From Enterobacter cloacae (lineage in GTDB: Bacteria > Pseudomonadota > Gammaproteobacteria > Enterobacterales > Enterobacteriaceae), in the NCBI RefSeq assembly GCF_013375935.1, contig NZ_CP056117.1:4278001-4342000 (forward strand): a stretch of 64,000 bases of DNA. Direction: 5' to 3'. Positions 39,556 through 48,756 of the stretch are shown here, piece by piece. A program made the position numbers and the translations under genes. Under the pieces are notes generated by a model. The model was not told the DNA's origin. It saw only the letters and a program-made list of their open reading frames with translations, and did not search any database. Position 1 is the first letter of the stretch. Every line of letters starts with the position of its first letter.

Positions 39556-41919
39556 ATGAAAACCCTGAAAAACTGGACCGTCGATAAACAGTCGGCGAAT
39601 CATCTGGAACTGCTGGTGGATAATCAGCATCGCCTGTGCCTGTACGTGCTGGAAGAGAACCTGTTCCGCGTGCTGATCAAACGTAAAGGAGAGCTGGCGC
39701 TGGACCGTACCTGGAGCATCGCCCCTGAGCAGGACGTGCCGTGGGAAGGCCGTCGTCGTGACGATATTAGCGGGTTCTCCTGCCCTGCCTGGACGCTGGC
39801 GCAGGAGGGCGACACGTTAACCGTAGCGACAGAACAGCTGCGCGTAACCGTTCATCAGCCCCTGTGGCTCGAGTGGCACTACCGTAACGACGCGGGCGAG
39901 TGGCAGCCGCTGGTCCAGGATCGTCCGACCAGCGCCTACCTGCTGAACGCCCACGGCAACGGCGTGGCGCACTATCTGAGCCGCCGCCAGGACGAGCGTT
40001 TCTATGGCCTCGGCGAGAAAGCGGGTGATTTACAGCGCAACGGCAAACGCTATGAGATGCGCAACCTCGACGCGATGGGTTACAACGCGGCCAGCACCGA
40101 TCCGCTGTACAAGCACATCCCGTTTACCCTTACCCGCCGCGACGACGTGAGCTACGGCCTGTTTTACGACAACCTGAGCAGCTGCTGGCTGGATCTGGGC
40201 AACGAGATCGACAACTACCACACCGCCTACCGCCGCTGGCAGGCGGAAGCGGGCGATATTGATTACTACCTCTTTACCGGCAGCCGCGCGCTGGACGTCA
40301 CTAAGGCCTTCGTTCGCCTGACCGGGAAAACGCTGTTCGGGCCGAAATGGAGCCTGGGCTACAGCGGCTCGACCATGCACTACACCGACGCGCCGGACGC
40401 GCAGAACCAGCTGATGAACTTCATCCGCCTGTGCGACGAGCACGCCATTCCGTGCGACTCGTTCCAGCTCTCCTCCGGCTATACCTCCATCAACGGCAAG
40501 CGCTACGTCTTTAACTGGAACTACGACAAGGTGCCGCAGCCGAAGGCAATGAGCCAGGCGTTCCACGACGCGGGGCTGCGGCTTGCGGCCAACATCAAGC
40601 CGTGCCTGCTGCAGGATCACCCGCGCTACGGTGAAGTGGCGGAACGCGGCCTGTTCATTCGTGATTCAGAAACCGATGCACCGGAACGTTCAAGCTTCTG
40701 GGACGACGAAGGGTCGCACCTCGACTTTACCAACCCGCAGACGGTGCAGTGGTGGCAGAACGGCGTGACCACGCAGCTGCTGGAGATGGGCATCGACTCA
40801 ACCTGGAACGACAATAACGAGTACGAGGTGTGGGACGGAGAAGCGCGCTGCTATGGCTTCGGCAGGGAGATCGCCATCAAGCACATTCGGCCGGTGATGC
40901 CCCTGCTGATGATGCGCGCCTCGCTGGAAGCGCAGCAGCGCTTCGCGCCGGAGAAACGTCCTTATCTGATCTCCCGCTCTGGCTGCGCGGGGATGCAGCG
41001 CTACGTACAGACCTGGAGCGGCGACAACCGCACCAGCTGGGACACCCTGCGCTATAACATCCGCATGGGGCTGGGCATGAGCCTGTCCGGGCTGTTTAAC
41101 GTCGGCCATGACGTCGGCGGTTTCTCCGGGGATAAACCCGATGCCGAGCTGTTTGTGCGCTGGGTGCAGAACGGCGTGATGCATCCGCGCTTTACCATCC
41201 ATTCCTGGAATGACGATCGCACGGTGAACGAGCCGTGGATGTATCCGGGCGTCACGCCTGCCATCCGCAGCGCGATTGAGCTGCGCTACCGCCTGCTGCC
41301 GTATCTCTACACCCTGCTCTGGCAGGCGCACGCCGACGACGAGCCGATGCTGCGCCCGACCTTCCTCGATCACGAGCACGATGCGCAGACCTTCGAAGAG
41401 TGCGACGAGTTCCTGCTGGGCCGCGACCTGCTGGTGGCAAGCGTTGTGGAAGCCGGGCAGCGCGAGCGCCGCCTCTGGCTGCCGGACAACGAAACCGGCT
41501 GGTACGATTTTTACACTCACGAGTGGTTCTCCGGCGGACAGTGGATCGTCCGCAACGCGCCGCTGGAGCAGCTGCCGCTGCTGGTGCGTGCAGGAGCGGG
41601 CCTGCCGCTCAGCGAACGCATCCGGCACGTGAGCGCCGATAAAGACGATACCCGCGAGCTGAAGCTGTTCCCGGTGAAAGGCGTCGGCACCAGCACCGGT
41701 CTGCTGTTTGAAGACGACGGTGAAAGCTGGGGCTACCAGAACGGCAACGCGCTGTGGGTAGAGTGGGAAATGGTGTGCGACGCGACAACCATTAACCTGA
41801 AGGTCAACGCGCGCGGCGACTATCGCCCGGCGTGGAAAGCGCTGAAGGTGTCGTTGCCGGCGGGGGAAAAACGCAAGCTGCTGGTGAATGGGGTTGAAGG
41901 GGGCGAATGGGTGGTGTAG
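39556..41919 (+). CDS. Glycoside hydrolase family 31 (predicted alpha-glycosidase)
   Basis: 787-residue cytosolic GH31 enzyme (no signal peptide). An N-terminal beta-sandwich contains FYGLGEKAGDLQRNGKRYE, the catalytic barrel runs from about residue 250 to 600, and beta-sandwich domains follow. Predicted nucleophile Asp419 is in TWNDNNEYE and acid/base Asp490 in TWSGDNRTSW, matching the GH31 WxDxNE and GD motifs. Specificity cannot be read off: alpha-glucosidase, alpha-xylosidase and sulfoquinovosidase are all in this family. The partner transporter handles anions, so an acidic or anionic glycoside is a reasonable guess. GTG at 39541 is an alternative start. Confidence 0.9.
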   Translation: MKTLKNWTVDKQSANHLELLVDNQHRLCLYVLEENLFRVLIKRKGELALDRTWSIAPEQDVPWEGRRRDDISGFSCPAWTLAQEGDTLTVATEQLRVTVHQPLWLEWHYRNDAGEWQPLVQDRPTSAYLLNAHGNGVAHYLSRRQDERFYGLGEKAGDLQRNGKRYEMRNLDAMGYNAASTDPLYKHIPFTLTRRDDVSYGLFYDNLSSCWLDLGNEIDNYHTAYRRWQAEAGDIDYYLFTGSRALDVTKAFVRLTGKTLFGPKWSLGYSGSTMHYTDAPDAQNQLMNFIRLCDEHAIPCDSFQLSSGYTSINGKRYVFNWNYDKVPQPKAMSQAFHDAGLRLAANIKPCLLQDHPRYGEVAERGLFIRDSETDAPERSSFWDDEGSHLDFTNPQTVQWWQNGVTTQLLEMGIDSTWNDNNEYEVWDGEARCYGFGREIAIKHIRPVMPLLMMRASLEAQQRFAPEKRPYLISRSGCAGMQRYVQTWSGDNRTSWDTLRYNIRMGLGMSLSGLFNVGHDVGGFSGDKPDAELFVRWVQNGVMHPRFTIHSWNDDRTVNEPWMYPGVTPAIRSAIELRYRLLPYLYTLLWQAHADDEPMLRPTFLDHEHDAQTFEECDEFLLGRDLLVASVVEAGQRERRLWLPDNETGWYDFYTHEWFSGGQWIVRNAPLEQLPLLVRAGAGLPLSERIRHVSADKDDTRELKLFPVKGVGTSTGLLFEDDGESWGYQNGNALWVEWEMVCDATTINLKVNARGDYRPAWKALKVSLPAGEKRKLLVNGVEGGEWVV

Positions 41920-41931
41920 TTCGGCCTGATG

Positions 41932-41965
41932 CCCTCACCCTAACCCTCTCCCACGGGGAGAGGGG
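41932..41965. repeat. CCCTCACCC-TAA-CCCTCTCCC palindrome after GH31
   Basis: CCCTCACCC (41932-41940), CCCTCTCCC (41944-41952) and GGGAGAGGG (41956-41964). Same family as the elements at 11546, 21795 and 30329. Confidence 0.7.
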
Positions 41966-41975
41966 ATAGAACGTA

Positions 41976-42010
41976 GGCCGGGTAAGGCGAAGCCGCCACC
42001 CGGTTTTTTT
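41976..42010 (+). terminator. REP-like hairpin and terminator between GH31 and ybiT
   Basis: GGCCGGGTAAGGCGAAGCC followed by GCCACCCGG and seven T residues (42004-42010). The outer stem is CCGGGT / ACCCGG (41978-41983 and 41998-42003) with inner GGC/GCC pairing, the layout of an enterobacterial REP unit. The T run enters the last codon of the convergent ybiT. Confidence 0.75.
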
Positions 42011-43604
42011 AACTCTCAATACCTTTGCTGCACAGATAATCTTCGTAGTTACCGGTGAAGTCCACCACGCGCTCTGGCGTAATTTCAATCACGCGGGTCG
42101 CCAGCGAGCTGACGAACTCACGGTCGTGGGAAACGAAGATCAGGGTGCCCTGATACATCTCCAGCGCCATGTTCAGCGATTCGATAGATTCCATATCCAG
42201 GTGGTTGGTCGGTTCGTCCATCACCAGGATGTTCGGTTTTTCCATCATCAGCTTGCCGAACAGCATACGGCCCTTCTCTCCACCGGAGAGCACTTTAGCA
42301 GGCTTCTTGATGTCATCCTGGCTGAACAGCAGGCGCCCCAGAATGCTGCGCACCGCCTGCTCGTCGTCGCCTTCCTGCTTCCACTGGCTCATCCAGTCGA
42401 AGACGGTGAGGTCGTTTTCGAATTCGTATTCATGGTCCTGCGCGTAATAACCAATCTGCGCGTTTTCAGACCACTTCACGGTACCGTTGTCCGGCTGCAG
42501 TTCGCCGACCAGGGTTTTCAGCATGGTGGATTTACCCACGCCGTTAGCGCCCAGAATGGCAATCTTCTCGCCCACTTCCAGCAACAGGTTGAAGTTTTTA
42601 AACAGCGGACCCTCATCGAAGCCTTTGGTAAGGGCTTCCACTTCCAGCGCGTTACGGAACAGTTTCTTGTCCTGCTCGAAGCGGATGAACGGGTTTTGAC
42701 GGCTGGAGGCTTTAACTTCTTCCAGCTTGATTTTGTCAATCTGACGGGCGCGCGAGGTGGCCTGACGCGATTTAGAGGCGTTGGCGCTAAAGCGGCTGAC
42801 GAAGGATTGCAGGTCGGCAATCTGCGCTTTCTTCTTGGCGTTGTCGGCCAGCAGACGTTCACGCGCCTGGGTTGCCGCCGTCATGTATTCGTCGTAGTTG
42901 CCCGGGTAGACGCGCAGCTCGCCGTAGTCCAGATCCGCCATGTGGGTACAAACCATGTTCAGGAAGTGACGGTCGTGCGAGATGATGATCATGGTGCTGT
43001 CGCGATCGTTCAGCGTCTGCTCCAGCCAGCGGATGGTGTCGATGTCCAGGTTGTTCGTTGGTTCGTCAAGCAGCAGGATGTCCGGGTTAGAGAACAGCGC
43101 CTGGGCCAGCAGCACGCGCAGCTTCCAGCCTGGCGCGACTTCGCTCATCGGGCCGTAATGCTGTTCGACCGGAATGCCCACGCCCAGCAGCAGTTCGCCC
43201 GCACGCGCTTCCGCGGAGTAGCCGTCCATCTCGCCGTACTGGGTCTCCAGATCGGCCACTTTATAGCCGTCTTCTTCGCTCATTTCGGCGAGACCGTAGA
43301 TACGATCGCGCTCCTGCTTCACTTCCCACAGCTCCGCGTGCCCCATGATCACGGTGTCGAGCACGGTAAACTCTTCGAAGGCGAACTGATCCTGACGCAG
43401 CTTACCGATGCGCTCGTTCGGATCGAGCGACACGTTGCCCAGCGTCGGCTCTAAATCGCCGCCGAGGATCTTCATAAAGGTGGATTTTCCGCTACCGTTG
43501 GCACCAATCAGGCCGTAACGGTTGCCGCCGCCAAATTTGACGGAAATATTTTCGAACAGCGGCTTACTGCCAAACTGCATAGTGACGTTGCTGGTAACTA
43601 ACAC
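42009..43604 (-). CDS. ybiT: ABC-F family ATPase YbiT
   Basis: 531-residue soluble ABC-F protein with two ATPase domains and no membrane part; members act on the ribosome in translation. Domain 1 has GANGSGKS (residues 36-43) and a Walker [12 protein letters not shown]; domain 2 has [21 protein letters not shown] and [12 protein letters not shown] charged linker ([23 protein letters not shown] region) joins them. Almost identical in length to E. coli YbiT (530). In E. coli it adjoins ybiU; here the lacI-MFS-GH31 cassette is inserted between them. Confidence 0.95.
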   Translation of the reverse strand: MLVTSNVTMQFGSKPLFENISVKFGGGNRYGLIGANGSGKSTFMKILGGDLEPTLGNVSLDPNERIGKLRQDQFAFEEFTVLDTVIMGHAELWEVKQERDRIYGLAEMSEEDGYKVADLETQYGEMDGYSAEARAGELLLGVGIPVEQHYGPMSEVAPGWKLRVLLAQALFSNPDILLLDEPTNNLDIDTIRWLEQTLNDRDSTMIIISHDRHFLNMVCTHMADLDYGELRVYPGNYDEYMTAATQARERLLADNAKKKAQIADLQSFVSRFSANASKSRQATSRARQIDKIKLEEVKASSRQNPFIRFEQDKKLFRNALEVEALTKGFDEGPLFKNFNLLLEVGEKIAILGANGVGKSTMLKTLVGELQPDNGTVKWSENAQIGYYAQDHEYEFENDLTVFDWMSQWKQEGDDEQAVRSILGRLLFSQDDIKKPAKVLSGGEKGRMLFGKLMMEKPNILVMDEPTNHLDMESIESLNMALEMYQGTLIFVSHDREFVSSLATRVIEITPERVVDFTGNYEDYLCSKGIES

Positions 43605-43732
43605 GGAGAGATTCCTGCGAAAAGTGTGATAAACGCGGCATTATGCCACAATTCCGAATTGAGATCCCGTGTTGCGGCAATCCACTAAACTTTAACAAAT
43701 TCGAAAAAAATGTGATTTCGTACACATCTGAA

Positions 43733-43761
43733 TTCACTGTTAGCGGGAATGCACATATAAT
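43733..43761 (+). promoter_or_regulatory. Sigma-70-type promoter upstream of ldtB
   Basis: TTCACT (43733-43738), 17-bp spacer and TATAAT (43756-43761), about 65 bp before the ldtB start. The -10 hexamer is a perfect consensus match. Confidence 0.6.
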
Positions 43762-43826
43762 GCGCTCCCATTACAGATTCAGTCTTATCAACTCATCGCC
43801 GGAATGGCTTAGATACCTCGCATAAC

Positions 43827-44747
43827 ATGAACATGAAATTAACAACGCTTTTTGCGGCGGCGTTAGCCGTAGTAGGTTTTTGTAAGACCGCTTCTGCGGT
43901 GACGTATCCCCTGCCTACGGACGGTAGCCGTCTGGTGGGTGAAAACCAGGTGGTGACGGTACCGGAAGGCAACACCCAGCCGCTGGAGTACTTTGCGGCG
44001 CAGTACCAGCTCGGCCTGTCTAACATGATGGAAGCTAACCCGGGCGTTGACCCGTATCTGCCGAAAGCGGGAACCGTGCTCAACATTCCACAGCAGCTGA
44101 TCCTGCCGGACACCGTGCACGAAGGTATCGTGATTAACAGCGCCGAAATGCGTCTGTATTACTACCCGAAAGGCACCAACACCGTGATCGTGCTGCCAAT
44201 CGGTATCGGCCAGCTGGGCAAAGATACCCCGCTGAACTGGACCACCAAAGTTGAGCGCAAGAAAGCGGGCCCGACCTGGACGCCAACGGCCAAAATGCAC
44301 GCCGAGTACATCGCTGCGGGCGAGCCGCTCCCGGCAGTTGTGCCTGCCGGCCCGGATAACCCGATGGGCCTGTACGCGCTGTACATTGGCCGTCTGTATG
44401 CGATTCACGGGACCAACGCCAACTTCGGTATCGGCCTGCGCGTAAGCCACGGCTGCGTGCGTCTGCGTAACGAAGACATTAAGTTCCTGTTCGAAAACGT
44501 GCCGGTCGGTACGCGCGTGCAGTTCATCAACGAACCGGTGAAGGCGACGTCAGAGCCTGACGGCAGCCGTTACATTGAAGTGCACAACCCGCTGTCCACC
44601 AGCGAAGAGCAGATCAACAACAACGAAATCGTACCGATTAAGCTGACCAGCGCGGTGCAGTCCGTTACCTCTCAGGCGGATGTAGAAACGACGGTCGTTG
44701 ACCAGGCGATTCAGAACCGTTCCGGTATGCCTGTGCGCCTGAACTAA
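43827..44747 (+). CDS. ldtB: L,D-transpeptidase LdtB (YbiS)
   Basis: 306-residue periplasmic enzyme that attaches Braun lipoprotein to peptidoglycan through a meso-diaminopimelate bond. The signal peptide is residues 1-24 (TASA-VTYPL), a LysM-like domain spans about 40-92, and the YkuD catalytic domain about 98-235 has His194 (IHGTNA) and Ser207-His208-Gly209-Cys210 with the nucleophilic Cys210. A C-terminal extension follows. Length and motifs match E. coli LdtB. Confidence 0.96.
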   Translation: MNMKLTTLFAAALAVVGFCKTASAVTYPLPTDGSRLVGENQVVTVPEGNTQPLEYFAAQYQLGLSNMMEANPGVDPYLPKAGTVLNIPQQLILPDTVHEGIVINSAEMRLYYYPKGTNTVIVLPIGIGQLGKDTPLNWTTKVERKKAGPTWTPTAKMHAEYIAAGEPLPAVVPAGPDNPMGLYALYIGRLYAIHGTNANFGIGLRVSHGCVRLRNEDIKFLFENVPVGTRVQFINEPVKATSEPDGSRYIEVHNPLSTSEEQINNNEIVPIKLTSAVQSVTSQADVETTVVDQAIQNRSGMPVRLN

Positions 44748-44760
44748 TCGCGAAACGCGT

Positions 44761-44792
44761 AAAAAAAGCGGGCTTTGATGCCCGCTTTTTTT
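44761..44792. terminator. Bidirectional terminator between ldtB and the GntR gene
   Basis: A-tract, GCGGGC / GCCCGC stem (44768-44773 and 44780-44785) with a TTTGAT loop, and an eight-T run. The A and T tracts on either side let it work for both convergent genes; it overlaps the GntR stop codon. Confidence 0.92.
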
Positions 44793-45508
44793 TATCCGTT
44801 ATTGACGATAACGATGCCGCCGTGGTCGTAACGATAGTGACAGTGCGCGTACTCCAGCGGCGTACCGTCCTCCAGATAGATCACCTGCTCCACCTCCAGC
44901 ACCGGATCGGTTTGCTCGCAGACAAGATGCTGCATATCCAGCGCGCTGGGCTTCAGCGCCCGCACCACGCGATACGACCCCATGATCTTCAGCCCCAGCG
45001 TCTCCTGAACATACCGGAACACCGAACTCTCAAGATGGGTTTTATTCAGGCCGGGCACCAGGCTGAGCGGCATCACGGTGGAATCAAGCGACATCGGCTC
45101 GCCGTTCAGCAAGCGCAGACGGATAAAATCGTAAACCGGCGTATCCGGGTTAATCATCAGCGACGCCTGCTCTTTCTCGTTCGGGAAGCGCAGCTCAAAG
45201 TGCACCACCTGACTGCTCACCGTGCCCAGATGTTCCCAGGTTTTCGTGGCGCCGAAGTAGTCGCTGCCGGAGAGATCCCACTGCGACAGCTGAAGGAAGT
45301 TTTTGCGGATAAACGTGCCCTGCCCCTGGCGGGTATACACCAGCCCTTCAACGATCAGCTGGCGCATCGCCTGCTGAATGGTCATCCGGCTGGTGCTGAA
45401 CTCCGCCGCCAGCGCAAACTGGTCCGGCAGCGGTTCATTGGCGGCGTACTGCTGGCTGATAATCCGTTTCTTAATTTCCCGCGCTATGGTGATGTACTTC
45501 GCCGCCAT
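44792..45508 (-). CDS. GntR/HutC-family regulator of the EIIC/beta-glucosidase operon
   Basis: 238-residue regulator with an N-terminal winged helix (YAANEPLPDQFALAAEF, TSRMTIQQAMRQLIVEGLVY; residues about 5-70) and a C-terminal UTRA effector domain (about 90-235, ending LEYAHCHYRYDHGGIVI). Such regulators usually sense a phosphorylated sugar and repress the adjacent PTS operon. It is the last gene of that operon, 15 bp after the EIIC gene. The two ATGACTAGTCAT palindromes before the first gene are its likely operators. Confidence 0.88.
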   Translation of the reverse strand: MAAKYITIAREIKKRIISQQYAANEPLPDQFALAAEFSTSRMTIQQAMRQLIVEGLVYTRQGQGTFIRKNFLQLSQWDLSGSDYFGATKTWEHLGTVSSQVVHFELRFPNEKEQASLMINPDTPVYDFIRLRLLNGEPMSLDSTVMPLSLVPGLNKTHLESSVFRYVQETLGLKIMGSYRVVRALKPSALDMQHLVCEQTDPVLEVEQVIYLEDGTPLEYAHCHYRYDHGGIVIVNNG

Positions 45509-45523
45509 CGTCCTTCCTTATGA

Positions 45524-46846
45524 TTAGTTTTTTGTCCCGCTGTTTTTCAGGGCCACTCGCTCGGCAACGTTGAGGAAAGGCAGGTAGAAGAATACACCAA
45601 ATACGATGATTGCCAACTGCACCACCACGGCGCGCCAGTCCCCCGCCGTCGCCAGCCAGGCGCTGAGGAGCGGCGGGGTTGTCCACGGGATCATCACCAC
45701 GCAGCGCGACATCAGCCCAAGCGTGGTACAGAGCCAGGCGAAGTAAATGCCGATGGCGGGCAGCAGCACAAACGGGATCATCAGCGGCAGGTTAAAGACA
45801 ATCGGCAGGCCGAAAATCACCGGCTCGTTGATGTTAAACAGGCCCGGCGCCAGCGACAGACGCGCCACCTGCTTCGCCGACCGCTGCCGCGAGAAGATGA
45901 AGATAGCAATCAGCAGCGAGATGGTGCTGCCCGTTCCGCCCACCATGCCAAAGGTCGGAACGAAGATACTGTTGATGATGTGCGGGATCGGCTGACCACC
46001 GGCAAAGGCCAGCATGTTTTCGTTGGTGTTAATCAGCAGAAACGGCTCCAGCACCACGCTGTTCACCACCGACTGGTGAATACCGAGCGTGAACAGGAAG
46101 TTGCCGAAGCTGTAGATAAAAATCGTCCCCGGCAGGCTGGTGTTAATCAGCCGCAGCGGCTGCTGAATAAACGTGGTAATGAGGTGGATCAGATCCGTGT
46201 GCAGCACGTTTGCCAGCAGCGCCGCCAGCACCGCAAACAGCGACAGCGTAAGGATTGTCGGGATCAGCGCGGTGAAAGACTGGCTGACCGCCGGCGGCAC
46301 GTTCTCTCCCAGCGAGATATGCAGCACCCTGAGCCGCGAAATGGCGATAAACAGCTCGGTTGAAAGCAGCCCAATCAGCACGCCGGCGAAAATGCCGGTG
46401 GAGCCGATATTGGCGAAGGTCAGCACCTGCGTAACGTTTACCGCGGCGTCGCTGCCGACGGGCGTAAGCGGGACGCGCATCGGCATCATAATGATAAAGC
46501 TGCTGACGGCGATAACCACTGCCGAGACCGGATTGTCGAAATCTTTGTTGCGCGCCAGCGACCAGGCAATCATCGGCGCCAGCAGCAGCGCGGCGATATT
46601 CAGCGTGCCGTTGACGATCGCCTCGCCCCACACCTTAAATCTCACCAGCGTGTCGCCTTCAAAAAGCCACGGGAAGACCACGTTGTTCACCAGCACCGCC
46701 AGGCCGGCGAGGATGAAAATCGGCATTACCGTGGCGAAGGCGTCGCGCAGGGAGCGAAGGTGCACCTGGTTTGCCAGGCGCGCCGAGAACGCTACAAATT
46801 TATCGACAAAAGACTGCATGTGCGGTGTGATTTTTGTTTCAGACAT
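45524..46846 (-). CDS. PTS EIIC component, lactose/cellobiose family
   Basis: 440-residue membrane permease of the PTS lac family (CelB/ChbC-like) with about ten membrane segments. The sugar-binding signatures are LGIHQSVVNSVVLEP and NINEPVIFGLPIVFN. No EIIA or EIIB gene is in the operon or elsewhere in the window, so phosphate must come from EIIA/EIIB proteins encoded elsewhere, for example a chitobiose or cellobiose PTS. It is 51 bp after the glucosidase gene. The substrate is probably a beta-glucoside, inferred from its neighbour. Confidence 0.9.
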   Translation of the reverse strand: MSETKITPHMQSFVDKFVAFSARLANQVHLRSLRDAFATVMPIFILAGLAVLVNNVVFPWLFEGDTLVRFKVWGEAIVNGTLNIAALLLAPMIAWSLARNKDFDNPVSAVVIAVSSFIIMMPMRVPLTPVGSDAAVNVTQVLTFANIGSTGIFAGVLIGLLSTELFIAISRLRVLHISLGENVPPAVSQSFTALIPTILTLSLFAVLAALLANVLHTDLIHLITTFIQQPLRLINTSLPGTIFIYSFGNFLFTLGIHQSVVNSVVLEPFLLINTNENMLAFAGGQPIPHIINSIFVPTFGMVGGTGSTISLLIAIFIFSRQRSAKQVARLSLAPGLFNINEPVIFGLPIVFNLPLMIPFVLLPAIGIYFAWLCTTLGLMSRCVVMIPWTTPPLLSAWLATAGDWRAVVVQLAIIVFGVFFYLPFLNVAERVALKNSGTKN

Positions 46847-46897
46847 AGCGGAGAGTTCCCATCAATCAGTCACAAAAACGGCCCGGCAGCGTACGGC

Positions 46898-48274
46898 TTA
46901 CATCTCGCGTCCGTTGGTATGGATGACCTGTTTTAACCACGCGTAGCTTTTCTTCGGCACGCGCTTCAGGTCTTTCAGGTCATGGTTTTCGCGGTTGACG
47001 TAGACCACGCCGTAGCGCTTACGCATGTCCCCCTGCGAACTGAGAATGTCGATCAACCCCCAGCCGAGATAGCCCATAACTTCAGCACCATCCTCAAAAA
47101 TGGCGGCCTTCATGGCCTCGATATGCGCCCGGTGATAGTCGATGCGGTAGGTGTCGTCGATCGGGTTTACGCCGTCCCAGGATTCAATCACCCCGATGCC
47201 GTTTTCAATCGGGAACACCGGCATCCGCCAGTCGTTGGCGTAGCGGGTGATGATGGTGCGAAAGCCCAGCGGATCGATCTGCCAGTTCCACTCGGTGGCT
47301 TTCAGGTACGGGTTATTTTTCTCGCCGTGCAGCAGGTAATAGTTCACCGGCGTGCCGTCCGGGATCGCATCGCTGTCGAGCGTTTTGCTGGCATAGTAGC
47401 TGAAGGCCATAAAGTCGTTTTTGGTTCTCGCGAACAGCGCAAGATCCTCAGCACGGTAGATATCGCCGAACCCTTCCTGCTCCACCACCGCCATGACCGC
47501 CGGGCTGTAGCCCTGGCCGGCAAAGACGCGCAGCAGGTTCTGGTTGAGAAATTCGTCGTACTGCAGGGCGCAGAAGACATCGCGCGGTTTGCAGGTGGCC
47601 GGGTAAACCAGCTGGTGCGCCAGCATGCCGCCCATCAGCTGGCCCGGCTTTGTCTGGTGCAGGTATTCGGTTAACGCCATGTGCGCCACCATCGCATGGT
47701 GCTGGAGCTCATACAGCTCGCGCAGGGTTTGCTCCCCTTTCATATAGCCGGAGATGCGGAAGGCTTCCGGCATATGGAAAATGTTCTGCTCGTTGAAGGT
47801 CAGCCAGTACTTCACGCGGTCGCCGAAGCAGTCGATCATCTTTTTACCGTAGCGGATAAAGGCCTCCACCACGCGGCGATCGTTAAAGCCGTTGTACTCC
47901 TGCGCCAGCGACAGCGGCATATCGAAATGGTACAGGCAGATCATCGGCTCTATACCGCGGGCGATCAGATCGTCGATGAAGCGGCCGTAAAAGGCGATGC
48001 CTTCCTCGTTGAACTCGCCGTCGCCCTGCGGACAGACCCGGCTCCAGGAAATCTGGAAACGGTAGCAGTTCATACCCAGATCCTGCATCAGGTCGAAGTC
48101 TTCCCGGTACCGGTGGTAGGAATCCGTGGCAACTTTCCAGTCGGAGATGTTTTCTCCCGCCTCGCGGATGTCGTAGACCGACATTCCCTTTCCGCCCTCA
48201 TTCCAGGCCCCTTCCGTCTGCATGCTGGATACCGAGTTGCCCCATAAAAAGTTGGCCGGCAGCAATTTGTTCAT
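46898..48274 (-). CDS. GH1 6-phospho-beta-glucosidase
   Basis: 458-residue cytosolic GH1 enzyme that hydrolyses 6-phospho-beta-glucosides delivered by a PTS. The N-terminal signature is NFLWGNSVSSMQTEGAWNEGGKG; the acid/base Glu is in LTFNEQNIF and the nucleophile Glu in PIENGIGV. The FNEQN and YVNRENHDLKDLKRVPKKS (phosphate-site Lys/Tyr region) pattern is typical of phospho-glucosidases. It is the first gene of a bgl-EIIC-gntR operon; its start lies 14 bp inside two identical palindromic sites. Confidence 0.92.
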   Translation of the reverse strand: MNKLLPANFLWGNSVSSMQTEGAWNEGGKGMSVYDIREAGENISDWKVATDSYHRYREDFDLMQDLGMNCYRFQISWSRVCPQGDGEFNEEGIAFYGRFIDDLIARGIEPMICLYHFDMPLSLAQEYNGFNDRRVVEAFIRYGKKMIDCFGDRVKYWLTFNEQNIFHMPEAFRISGYMKGEQTLRELYELQHHAMVAHMALTEYLHQTKPGQLMGGMLAHQLVYPATCKPRDVFCALQYDEFLNQNLLRVFAGQGYSPAVMAVVEQEGFGDIYRAEDLALFARTKNDFMAFSYYASKTLDSDAIPDGTPVNYYLLHGEKNNPYLKATEWNWQIDPLGFRTIITRYANDWRMPVFPIENGIGVIESWDGVNPIDDTYRIDYHRAHIEAMKAAIFEDGAEVMGYLGWGLIDILSSQGDMRKRYGVVYVNRENHDLKDLKRVPKKSYAWLKQVIHTNGREM

Positions 48275-48287
48275 GCTCTCTCCCTAT

Positions 48288-48321
48288 ATGACTAGTCATT
48301 TAAAATATTATGACTAGTCAT
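48288..48321. promoter_or_regulatory. Two identical ATGACTAGTCAT operators before the beta-glucosidase operon
   Basis: Perfect 12-bp palindromes at 48288-48299 and 48310-48321, with centres 22 bp apart (about two helical turns, same face of DNA). The first lies 14 bp before the start codon of the glucosidase gene. The size and symmetry fit GntR/HutC operators, so they are assigned to the operon-encoded GntR protein by inference. Confidence 0.75.
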
Positions 48322-48756
48322 ATAGGTGAAGATGAAATGTCGATCAAAGGGGAGGATCGTTTTTTGTGAGCGGCGCAATAAAAATGCGTTCGCCGCGATC
48401 GGGACCGGCTCACTGGTGCTGATGTACTAAAACGCCGCACGCGCGCCGGGCATTATCCCACGGGTACGGCTTAAGAGCTGGGCATCGGCTGGCGTTAACG
48501 CCAGCATGATGGGACTGGAGCCAGTTCCAGCAGCCCAGTGCATTGGCGGGGTCAAGCTATTGCGGTAATTGTCGAAGTTATTTAACGGTTCGCCACCGTT
48601 GACCCGGCAAAAGATTTTGTCGGCTCAAGTAGCATGAAAGCTACCGGTCGAAGATGCGTGGAGTTACCGGCACCCGGCACGTATCAGCCCTGCAATACAA
48701 AATCGTAAGGCAAGGTGTTACAATCCTTAGCGTTCTCTTCTGAACATTCAAATACA
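48322..48756. other. Junction region between the beta-glucosidase operon and the island, no gene recognised
   Basis: About 435 bases in which every frame is broken by stops at short intervals. Some stretches (for example 48480-48570) look codon-like and are interrupted by TAA or TGA, as in decayed coding sequence, but I could not recognise a parent gene. The backbone-to-island boundary probably lies here. No tRNA or clear attachment repeat was seen. Confidence 0.5.

Noticed and set aside
42126..43454. 442-codon plus-strand open frame opposite ybiT
   Set aside because: Antisense shadow of the ABC-F gene with no family features.
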